Source: SKVR01 sp037441525 | GTDB taxonomy: Bacteria > Bacteroidota > Bacteroidia > Bacteroidales > UBA7960 | Length of the DNA: 27,883 nucleotides | Direction: 5' to 3' | Assembly: GCA_037441525.1 (NCBI GenBank) | Contig: JBBISA010000052.1 | Span: 1 to 27,883, forward strand | Shown here: in pieces, positions 1 through 6,390 of the stretch | Position numbering within the stretch: position 1 is the stretch's first letter | Layout: every line of letters begins with the position of its first letter | Translations under genes and position numbers: made by a program | Notes under the pieces: model-generated | The model's database searches: none | Told to the model about the DNA's origin: nothing | Seen by the model: only the letters and a program-made list of their open reading frames with translations

Positions 1-154
1 ATGTTTTAGGCTTGATTAGGGGGTCAGCATAGGCCGGAATATCCAGCTGCTAGTCATATTTGCGCATGAAGCGATATGCATACAAATAATAAATATAATT
101 ATCAGTCAGTTTTTCATGTTGTTATGTTTTTAATTTCCGAATGCACCAACAATA

Positions 155-1084
155 TCACCTAAATGTTTTAACTATAGGAATTCTATAATTCAGTAATCTT
201 TCACTTAATTTTAAATCTGGAGATTGAGAAATAACAGCATTGCTCTGACTGGGAGCTGTTTGCATACTATTATTTTGTAATGTCTGAACATCGGAATTTA
301 GAATAAATAGCCCTACTTCCCTTGAACCAAAAGCCTGTGCTAAGGTCATTTCTCCATTTGTTTTACCAACATTGAATACATTAACGACATTCTCCTGTCT
401 CTGTCCTGAATAGGTTAATGTTTCACCAGGTGCAACAACAGCAACATGACCACTCCCACTAGAGCTTAATGAACTCGCAATAATAGTAACACCTTGATTT
501 GCATAATCTAACGCTTCTTGCTGAGTGAGTGGTGTTGCAAACTCAGTGTCTCGTAATTTTTGCCCCATTTCATTGGCGGTTCCCTTTAAACTCTCATCTC
601 CCGAGGCCTTCATAATTGCCTGTGTACCATAATTACAATAGGTTTGCCATTTACCTGTTGAAGCAATATAAGTGCGTTGATATTGTGAACTATTTGTAAC
701 CTGTTGCCCAGCTTTTCTAAGTTCTTCCTGGGAAGGAAATATCCCCCTACCATCTGGGTCAATTAAGTAAATGGGGTTATTTGCCACATAGTTATAAGGG
801 CTGAGTGAATAGTATTTCTCGGCCCAAGGGTCCACACTATGCCAGCGTGCAATCTGCGCATCATAAAACCGTGCGCCGTAATCCCCGCTTTGCGCGGGAC
901 AGGCATGCCAATTCAGCCCCATGCGGTCGTTGAACTCTCCCGCTAAGGTGGGATTTCCGCTGCGCTTCAGTTTGCTGTTGTAAGTGTAGCGGTTCTTGTC
1001 CCGCTTCAGGCGGGGGTTGCTGGTGCCCAGGTGGCATATTGTGCTGGTATAATGATAATACATCACATTGGCATCATTATTCAT
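155..1084 (-). CDS. RHS-repeat tip protein with C-terminal amidase-like toxin domain (truncated RHS)
   Basis: The product has 309 residues. Residues 68-112 are the conserved RHS-associated core (DYGARFYDAQ, RWHSVDPWAEKYY, SPYNYVANNPI, DPDGR), which normally closes the RHS shell just before a variable toxin. Residues 115-309 would be that toxin: Cys150 in TYCNYGTQ and His213 in GSGHVAVVAPG, followed by NVG and an AFG motif, resemble a papain-like (CHAP/Tae4-type) peptidoglycan amidase; this is inference. The usual long YD-repeat shell is missing: only about 67 residues precede the core, and the next 459 bases upstream do not encode RHS. An exact -7 element at 1107-1114 suggests the short ORF may be transcribed alone. 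Three G/C-rich palindromes sit in frame in the N-terminal third (residues about 23-30, 43-50 and 61-68), giving odd low-similarity inserts such as HACPAQSG between NW and DYG. No signal peptide is visible, and no immunity gene is recognisable in the 154 bases downstream. Confidence 0.75.
   Translation of the reverse strand: MNNDANVMYYHYTSTICHLGTSNPRLKRDKNRYTYNSKLKRSGNPTLAGEFNDRMGLNWHACPAQSGDYGARFYDAQIARWHSVDPWAEKYYSLSPYNYVANNPIYLIDPDGRGIFPSQEELRKAGQQVTNSSQYQRTYIASTGKWQTYCNYGTQAIMKASGDESLKGTANEMGQKLRDTEFATPLTQQEALDYANQGVTIIASSLSSSGSGHVAVVAPGETLTYSGQRQENVVNVFNVGKTNGEMTLAQAFGSREVGLFILNSDVQTLQNNSMQTAPSQSNAVISQSPDLKLSERLLNYRIPIVKTFR
882..1014. repeat. Three short palindromes inside the RHS reading frame
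   Basis: On the plus strand: CCCGC/GCGGG (884-888 and 894-898); TCCCGC/GTGGGA (938-943 and 948-953, with one G-T pair); CCCGC/GCGGG (1000-1004 and 1010-1014). Loops are 4-5 bases. All share a TCCCGC...GCGGGA pattern and all stay in frame in the RHS gene. Family RHS proteins usually run from the YTYN motif to the NW-DYGARFYD motif without these residues (from memory), so they look like inserted mobile palindromes. Confidence 0.55.
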
Positions 1085-1106
1085 AAAACGCAGGCTATAA
1101 GCGTTT

Positions 1107-1114
1107 CAAATGTA
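1107..1114 (-). promoter_or_regulatory. Possible -7 promoter element of the RHS tip gene
   Basis: Read on the minus strand this is TACATTTG, an exact Bacteroidota TAnnTTTG -7 element, about 22 bases before the ATG at 1084. No TTTG -33 box is seen at normal spacing. The element lies inside nested inverted repeats: CAAATGT (1107-1113) with ACATTTG (1122-1128), and GCAGGC (1090-1095) with GCCTGC (1128-1133). Confidence 0.4.
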
Positions 1115-1304
1115 AACAAAAACATTTGCCTGCATGTAATTAGCCGGATTTATTTCATTTTATCGTAAATCCTTCTATAGCCGAATATTTTAAAAACAAC
1201 CCATTGAATTGGAATAAAGAACATTTCCATAGTAATGATCAATGGGTCTAAGCTGTGTTGGCCGGGCTTGACCGGCTTCGAGTTGAATTACAATCCTGTA
1301 CCCG

Positions 1305-1330
1305 CAGGGACAGGGCTCGACCTGTCCCTG
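1305..1330. repeat. Perfect 10-bp inverted repeat with 6-base loop
   Basis: Arms CAGGGACAGG (1305-1314) and CCTGTCCCTG (1321-1330) flank GCTCGA. There is no T-run directly after it on the plus strand (T-tract only at about 1349-1355), so it is not a standard terminator. It resembles a REP-type palindromic element. A smaller relative with loop GCTTGA lies at 1261-1276. Confidence 0.6.
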
Positions 1331-1463
1331 GTGTGGCAAGGCAGGGTGTTTTTTTGAATCGAAAACTCAATGTTGTTCGAAGCGTCGGTACAAATGACGC
1401 TTAGTGGAGAAATAATTTCCAGCAGAAGTTCAAAAGAATGTCGCGCTAACAATGTGGCATTTT

Positions 1464-1497
1464 TTTGTTTTTGATATTTAAAAAACCACTACGTTTG
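1464..1497 (+). promoter_or_regulatory. Promoter of the ferritin-like/panB operon
   Basis: The -7 element TACGTTTG (1490-1497) matches TAnnTTTG exactly. A TTTG at 1464-1467 lies 22 bases upstream and another at 1470-1473 lies 16 bases upstream, so -33 spacing is slightly off the usual 19-21. The predicted start of transcription is near 1503, giving a leader of about 40 bases. Confidence 0.55.
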
Positions 1498-1516
1498 ATG
1501 GTTAATTCCATCAAAC
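1493..1516. promoter_or_regulatory. Candidate operator overlapping the -7 element
   Basis: A perfect 9-bp inverted repeat, GTTTGATGG (1493-1501) and CCATCAAAC (1508-1516), is separated by TTAATT. It overlaps the TTTG of the -7 element and covers the predicted transcription start, the classic place for a repressor. A partial copy (ATCAAACC) follows at 1521-1528. The cognate regulator is not identifiable from the window. Confidence 0.5.
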
Positions 1517-1543
1517 CATTATCAAACCCAAAGTCTTAATTCC

Positions 1544-2047
1544 ATGGAAAATAAGGTAACAGAAATACTAAAGCAGGCCATAATAATGGAAAATAGAGGC
1601 AGAAGCCTTTACCAGATGGTTGCAAACCAAACCCCCAGCGCCGATGTAAAGAATATTTTTAAAACCATGGCTGATGAGGAACAGGTTCATATTGAATTTC
1701 TGAGCAAGCAGTTTGCCTTTTACAAAAAGAACCAAACCTTCGATACCAACCAACTGGAAAAAATGGCTGCCGAAGATGCCATTGCCAACGCCATCCTTAC
1801 TGAAAAAATAAAAAACGATATTTCGGGTGCCGGCTTCGAAGCAGCAGCCATTTCGGCTGCCATCGACATGGAAAACAAGTCTATTGAAGTTTACCAGCAA
1901 AGGGCAGGCGAATCAACCGACCCCAATGAGAAAGAACTCTATCAGTGGCTTGCCGACTGGGAAAAAGGGCACCATAAACTATTGCTTGAACTCAACAGGC
2001 AGCTTACCGAAAAAATCTGGTACGACAATAACTTCTGGCCTTTTTAA
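1544..2047 (+). CDS. Ferritin-like (rubrerythrin-family) diiron protein
   Basis: This 167-residue protein is an all-helical ferritin-like domain. Metal-ligand motifs occur in two helix-pair halves: Glu16 in MENRGRSLY, then Glu46 and His49 in DEEQVHIEFL; Glu110 in DMENKSIEVY, then Glu140 and His143 in WEKGHHKLLLEL. This E...ExxH...E...ExxH layout is the rubrerythrin diiron site. There is no C-terminal rubredoxin domain (no CxxC pairs), so it is the short rubrerythrin/ferritin-like type, likely acting in peroxide or iron handling in the cytoplasm. The C-terminus ends in an aromatic tail (WYDNNFWPF). It is the first gene of a probable two-gene unit with panB 15 bases downstream, behind a promoter with an overlapping dyad. 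Other diiron functions cannot be excluded. Confidence 0.8.
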   Translation: MENKVTEILKQAIIMENRGRSLYQMVANQTPSADVKNIFKTMADEEQVHIEFLSKQFAFYKKNQTFDTNQLEKMAAEDAIANAILTEKIKNDISGAGFEAAAISAAIDMENKSIEVYQQRAGESTDPNEKELYQWLADWEKGHHKLLLELNRQLTEKIWYDNNFWPF

Positions 2048-2062
2048 AACGAATAGAACCCG

Positions 2063-2875
2063 ATGAAAACCACGCAGTTTCCACGAATCACCACCCGTGT
2101 TTTGCAAGAGATGAAACAAAAGGGTGAGAAAATTGCCATGCTCACTGCCTACGATTACTCCATGGCCAAAATACTCGACCATGCTGGTATTGATGTTATT
2201 TTGGTTGGCGACAGTGCATCCAATGTTATGGCAGGGCATAAAACCACCTTGCCCATTACCCTTAATGAAATGATTTATCATGGCAGCTCAGTGGTAAGAG
2301 CGGTTGAACGGGCGCTGGTTGTGGTTGACCTTCCCTTTGGAAGCTATCAGGGGAGCAGTCGCGAAGCACTCAACTCGTCAATCCGTATTATGAAAGAATC
2401 GAATGCCCATGCTGTAAAGCTGGAAGGTGGCCGTGAAGTGAAGGAATCCATCGAAAGAATTCTTTCAGCCGGGATTCCTGTGATGGGGCATCTTGGACTT
2501 ACACCCCAGTCAATCAATAAATTTGGCACCTATGTGGTGCGTGCCCGCGAAGAAGAAGAGGCTGAGAGACTGCGTGAAGACGCCCGTTTGCTTGCCGAAA
2601 CAGGTTGCTTTGCACTTGTGCTGGAAAAAATACCGGCCAGGCTGGCAGCCGAAGTAACCCAAAGCATCACAATACCAACCATAGGCATAGGTGCAGGCCC
2701 TATGGTTGACGGGCAGGTTCTCGTAATCCATGACATGCTCGGGATAAACCACGACTTTTCGCCCCGCTTCCTGAGGCGTTACCACAATCTTTATGACCAA
2801 ATGAAAGGCGCTGTGGAACTGTATATTAAGGATGTGAAGAGCCTTGATTTTCCCAATGAAAAAGAACAGTACTGA
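2063..2875 (+). CDS. panB: 3-methyl-2-oxobutanoate hydroxymethyltransferase
   Basis: PanB transfers a hydroxymethyl group from methylene-tetrahydrofolate to 2-oxoisovalerate, making ketopantoate, the first committed step of pantothenate and coenzyme A synthesis. The 270 residues fit the family length (about 260-280). Family motifs are clear: MLTAYDYSMAKI near residue 27, the Mg-binding VGDSASNVMAGH with Asp50, VVDLPFGSYQ with Asp89, VKLEGG with Glu121, MGHLGLTPQS at 141-150, and IPTIGIGAG downstream. It begins 15 bases after the ferritin-like gene and has no promoter of its own visible, so it is probably cotranscribed. It ends 13 bases before the convergent M14 peptidase gene with no terminator hairpin in the gap. 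panC and panD are not in the window. Confidence 0.95.
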   Translation: MKTTQFPRITTRVLQEMKQKGEKIAMLTAYDYSMAKILDHAGIDVILVGDSASNVMAGHKTTLPITLNEMIYHGSSVVRAVERALVVVDLPFGSYQGSSREALNSSIRIMKESNAHAVKLEGGREVKESIERILSAGIPVMGHLGLTPQSINKFGTYVVRAREEEEAERLREDARLLAETGCFALVLEKIPARLAAEVTQSITIPTIGIGAGPMVDGQVLVIHDMLGINHDFSPRFLRRYHNLYDQMKGAVELYIKDVKSLDFPNEKEQY

Positions 2876-2888
2876 TCGAGGGGCTTAC

Positions 2889-5138
2889 TCAGTAAACCTG
2901 AATTTTTCTGACTACGAAACCTTCATCTCCTGATATCTTCAGCAAATAAAATCCTGGCGGGATTCCCCGTAGTAATATCTGGGTATTTCGGGTGCGACCT
3001 GTCCTGAAAGTAGATATAACCCTTCCGGCATCATCAAGAAGTTCTATGCTTCTGATATTGAATCCTGATTCAATATAGAATCTGTCCCGTCCCGGATTGG
3101 GATATACCTTTACAGTGTAACTCCCTCTTAAAGCTGATGTTATGCTTACAGGAGTAAATTCCACCAAAATTTCAACGTTATCCTGCAGATTTTCTACAAT
3201 ATAAGTATTATCTGTATTCCCTGGAAATGCAGTATTGTTTATGGTCCACTTTCTGACTGCATAACCATTGGCTGGCCAAGCCTCAAAAATAATATTGCTG
3301 CCAGCCGTTACCTGGGCCCCACTGTCGATCAATTTTCCCCCAACACTGGCAGTTATGATTCCATTTTCGCCACCAACGCCAAAATTCACTGTAAACCTTT
3401 CATCCTGGGGAGCAAACACTGCAGTAAGAGAAACCGTATGAGCTGGCATTTCAAAAGAATAACCCCGCTGGTAGCTTACAACTTCTTCATCGGTGTTTTG
3501 CCAATGGCTAAATTCATAACCAGGCAATGGGGTCGCTGTTACGGTTGCTACTCTTTGGGCTTTATAAACCCCGGTGCCAGCCACTGTGCCTGTTTTGGTA
3601 TCTGAAGAAAAAACATAAAGCGGGAAAGTATTATCACCCATATTTATGGTAAGCTCAACTCTCTGATGGTTCCCGGCTTTAATATCGTTAAGGATTACCG
3701 GATCGTACCCGTCGGAAGTGAAGGTAAAATTATAGTTTCCGGCAAATACCGGCCGCGTAAAATTTCCAAACCCTGTACTGGTTTTTACTTCTGAATTGAA
3801 GCTATCATGGCCGGTGAGGGCAACCTTAGCCTGAAGCGGCTCACCGCTATCGGCATCCTTAACGATACCATGGAATCCGTATGTTGCCTGCCTGAGGAAA
3901 TTGATAAGCGACCGGTGAATATAATTCCAGTGGGCTGGCAAAAGAGAGGGGTTTAAAAGTTTTTGATTGCTCATTTCAAGAGTAAATTCCCTTATGCTGT
4001 GAAAGTAATTCATGTAGTCCTGCCTGCTTCCGTAAACCACATACCAATCGCCGCCATGGGTTACCCCGGTGCCTAATCCTCTCATATAGGTAGATGTGGA
4101 ATAATAATGAACAGTGTCAACAAATTCATCCATTGTAAACCCCCACCAGTCATGATCGGCATGCGTTTGCTGTGTCGATTTCCAGGCATCCCAGGGATAA
4201 TTTACCAGCTCTATACCACCATGAATGTTGGCCGATAACACGAAATTCCTGTCCCTAACAAAATCCATCATGGCAAGGGTTTCTGGTTGCAAAGGCATCT
4301 CGGGCGGATTGGGGTAGGACGGATGGGGGCCCGGATAATTGCGATTCAGGTCTTTACCGTTCGCATTGAACCGGATAGCACCACTTATGGTGGAATTATC
4401 CTTGGTATAAGTACCGTCAGGATTCTCGTTGGGACATATCCATATATCCAACTGATTCATTAAATCCGTTAGTTCATTATTATTACCATAGGATGAAGCC
4501 AGAAAATGTATTAAACGGAGCAGAGTAACAAATCCGGCAGTTTCATCGCCATGCATAGTAGATGTATACATTACCTGGGGCAGCGGAGCCGGTTTGTCAA
4601 TTTCAGGCTTAATTTGCGCAAATAAAAGCAATCTGCCATCGACCGTGGTACCTATTTTATGTATCTTGACCAAGTCGGGATAATCTTCTTCAAAACGATA
4701 CATCAGCGCCACATAAGCATCGTAGGTAGGATAAAAATTCCAGGCAAGGGTAAGGTCTTTCTGAAAAATCTGGTCAACATCAACCATATTAAGGTTATAA
4801 GCAACTTCGCCCGGGCTTTTTTCAATGCGAAACTCAATTTCTCTGAGTGTAATAAATGAAAAAGCTTCCTTGTTAACGTAAAGATAGGCTCTTGACCGGT
4901 CAATAAAGTCGATGGAGACCCTTTCGGCAAGTTCGGCCGTAAGTAATTTGGCCGGGATGCTTAAATATATTTGAGGGTATTGTCCTGAAAGGGAAACCGG
5001 GTATGGTGGTTCCTGATTTTTTCCCTGTCCGCTGACACTATAAGCCAACCCCAATAAAATCAACCCCATGAAAAAAACACACGAATTGAAATAGTACCTG
5101 AAGGAAAAGCTTGAAATGTTGCCCTGATCAGATTCCAT
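2889..5138 (-). CDS. Secreted M14 zinc carboxypeptidase with T9SS sorting domain
   Basis: The ORF can extend to 5231, but I place the start at the ATG at 5138 because an exact -7 element (5221-5228) lies between the two and because a hydrophobic signal segment (FFMGLILLGLAYSVSGQ) follows closely. The 749-residue product then has: an M14 peptidase domain with zinc ligands His196 and Glu199 in MHGDE and His306 in ANIHGG, substrate-binding LNRNYPG, and catalytic Glu388 in FTLEMS; a carboxypeptidase-regulatory-like beta domain (about 420-510); two InlB/big-repeat-like domains with GYEFSHW and GYAVRKW motifs (about 520-670); and a C-terminal type A T9SS sorting domain (VKVYPNPG ... GIPPGFYLLKI) of about 75 residues. 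It should be exported by Sec, then carried through the outer membrane by T9SS, trimming peptides outside the cell. It converges with panB. Confidence 0.9.
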   Translation of the reverse strand: MESDQGNISSFSFRYYFNSCVFFMGLILLGLAYSVSGQGKNQEPPYPVSLSGQYPQIYLSIPAKLLTAELAERVSIDFIDRSRAYLYVNKEAFSFITLREIEFRIEKSPGEVAYNLNMVDVDQIFQKDLTLAWNFYPTYDAYVALMYRFEEDYPDLVKIHKIGTTVDGRLLLFAQIKPEIDKPAPLPQVMYTSTMHGDETAGFVTLLRLIHFLASSYGNNNELTDLMNQLDIWICPNENPDGTYTKDNSTISGAIRFNANGKDLNRNYPGPHPSYPNPPEMPLQPETLAMMDFVRDRNFVLSANIHGGIELVNYPWDAWKSTQQTHADHDWWGFTMDEFVDTVHYYSTSTYMRGLGTGVTHGGDWYVVYGSRQDYMNYFHSIREFTLEMSNQKLLNPSLLPAHWNYIHRSLINFLRQATYGFHGIVKDADSGEPLQAKVALTGHDSFNSEVKTSTGFGNFTRPVFAGNYNFTFTSDGYDPVILNDIKAGNHQRVELTINMGDNTFPLYVFSSDTKTGTVAGTGVYKAQRVATVTATPLPGYEFSHWQNTDEEVVSYQRGYSFEMPAHTVSLTAVFAPQDERFTVNFGVGGENGIITASVGGKLIDSGAQVTAGSNIIFEAWPANGYAVRKWTINNTAFPGNTDNTYIVENLQDNVEILVEFTPVSITSALRGSYTVKVYPNPGRDRFYIESGFNIRSIELLDDAGRVISTFRTGRTRNTQILLRGIPPGFYLLKISGDEGFVVRKIQVY

Positions 5139-5220
5139 GGGTGAAGTGCGGAGTATTAAGTCGTAAGTTTGCTGGCAAAACAAATTATCCAGGGCAATCC
5201 CTGGCCAGTTTTTATTTTGG

Positions 5221-5228
5221 CAAAGGTA
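5221..5228 (-). promoter_or_regulatory. -7 element of the M14 peptidase gene
   Basis: Minus-strand TACCTTTG, an exact TAnnTTTG, predicts transcription from about 5214 and a leader near 75 bases to the ATG at 5138. It lies within the first codons of the longer alternative frame, which argues against that longer start. No -33 TTTG at normal spacing is seen. Confidence 0.5.
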
Positions 5229-5377
5229 CAAAGGATTCGCCTATGAAGACACCTGGCAATTGCTCAATTGTGAAATTTGCATCCTTTTAAGCCTGGAAAT
5301 TCCTTAAATTTATGGCTTCTTAGAACGAACAAAGAAATTAACAATGGGCAACTAAAGCATACTAAGAAGACGACGGG

Positions 5378-5385
5378 TATTTTTG
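5378..5385 (+). promoter_or_regulatory. -7 element of the ankyrin-repeat gene
   Basis: TATTTTTG matches TAnnTTTG exactly. Transcription would begin near 5392, about 55 bases before the ATG at 5447. No clear -33 box. Confidence 0.45.
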
Positions 5386-5446
5386 GCACAATAATATATT
5401 ATACAATCCCACTTTTCAATACTGTTTCTCAAAAAAAAATAAAGCG

Positions 5447-6298
5447 ATGAACATAAGAACCATTCAATTCCAGACTTTGATAGGTGCACTGCTTTTTACT
5501 TTACTAAATATTTTAACCACCGAAGTCATATCTCAATCGCGACTCTACAATGCAGTAACCCGAGACAATATGTCGCAGGCACAACGATATATTAAACGAG
5601 GCGATAATCCCAATGGCGATGGCAACCCGCAATTCATACCCCTGGTTGGCGCAGCAGAAACCAATCTGTATCACATGGTAGTTTTTCTGGTAAACAACAA
5701 TGCCAATATCAACATACAGAACCATATTGGTTTTACCCCGCTTATGGAGGCTACCATTCAGCGAAACAACCGTATTATGGGATTTCTAATTAATAAGAAA
5801 GCAAATCTTGAAATAAGAGCCAATAATGGCGCCACTGCCCTTATGGTTGCTGTTAATGCAGGCAATACCAGGGGAGCAAGGCTCCTGCTCGAGGCAGGTG
5901 CAAACCCTAATGTTTCTGATGCCAATGGAGCTACACCGTTGATGAAAGCTTTGGAATTGGGAGATAATATTGAACTGGTAAAGCTCCTTGTTGAATTCAA
6001 AGCCGATATGAATGCCCGCAACCCAGCCGGAAAACCGGTACTGATGGTTCACCCTTATCGCAACAGAATTCCGGCACACCGTGAATTAATTAACCTGGGT
6101 GCCGATGTTAATATTCGCGACAGGGAAGGAAAAACACCCCTGATAAAGGCAGTTATGGAAGGGAACCTGGAAATGGTAAAACTGCTCGTTAGCAAGGGTG
6201 CCGACAGATTCATAACCGACAATACAGGAACATCGGCAAATGATTATGGCTATGCCCAAATGGAAATTAGGCAGTTTTTTGAAACACTTAACAGGTAA
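5447..6298 (+). CDS. Secreted ankyrin-repeat protein
   Basis: The 283 residues begin with a signal peptide (hydrophobic LIGALLFTLLNILTT followed by a small-residue cleavage area near EVISQS), so the protein is likely periplasmic or outer-membrane associated. The rest is about seven ankyrin repeats, shown by repeated G-x-TPLM-A, LL--GA--N and -D--G motifs, for example IGFTPLMEA, NGATALMVAVNAG, NGATPLMKALELG and EGKTPLIKAVMEG. Ankyrin stacks bind proteins; the partner is unknown and no enzymatic domain is present. It has its own -7 element and is followed 92 bases later by prfC with a separate promoter, so it is probably monocistronic. Confidence 0.85.
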   Translation: MNIRTIQFQTLIGALLFTLLNILTTEVISQSRLYNAVTRDNMSQAQRYIKRGDNPNGDGNPQFIPLVGAAETNLYHMVVFLVNNNANINIQNHIGFTPLMEATIQRNNRIMGFLINKKANLEIRANNGATALMVAVNAGNTRGARLLLEAGANPNVSDANGATPLMKALELGDNIELVKLLVEFKADMNARNPAGKPVLMVHPYRNRIPAHRELINLGADVNIRDREGKTPLIKAVMEGNLEMVKLLVSKGADRFITDNTGTSANDYGYAQMEIRQFFETLNR

Positions 6299-6359
6299 TA
6301 TTAATTGGTTTCGGGCATCCATAAGGTACTCATCCGATACGTAAGGAAGGAATTTTTCA

Positions 6360-6367
6360 TACCTTTG
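6360..6367 (+). promoter_or_regulatory. -7 element of prfC
   Basis: TACCTTTG is an exact TAnnTTTG; transcription should start near 6374, so initiation at TTG 6391, TTG 6427 or CTG 6469 is possible, all downstream of it. Confidence 0.5.
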
Positions 6368-6390
6368 CGCAAATTTTGGCAGCAACCTAA

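Larger units (their letters stand above)
1085..1543. other. Non-coding, hairpin-rich intergenic region
   Basis: No believable ORF is present. The region holds the RHS -7 element and its dyads (1090-1133); a hairpin with arms GCCGG (1261-1265) and CCGGC (1272-1276), loop GCTTGA; a perfect 10-bp hairpin with arms CAGGGACAGG (1305-1314) and CCTGTCCCTG (1321-1330), loop GCTCGA; a 7-bp dyad AAGCGTC (1380-1386) / GACGCTT (1396-1402); and the promoter/operator of the next gene (1464-1516). The two G/C-rich hairpins share a GCTYGA loop and the ACAGG/CCTGT motif also seen next to the in-frame palindrome at 884-898. Confidence 0.6.
5139..5446. other. Divergent intergenic region, peptidase / ankyrin gene
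   Basis: This holds the two outward-facing -7 elements (5221-5228 minus, 5378-5385 plus) and otherwise A/T-rich sequence. The long upstream extension of the peptidase frame (to 5231) is judged non-coding. I see no RNA gene or terminator in it. Confidence 0.5.

Noticed and set aside
1..154. Possible immunity gene downstream of the RHS toxin
   Set aside because: The only minus-strand starts here (for example from about position 81) hit a stop within about 25 codons.
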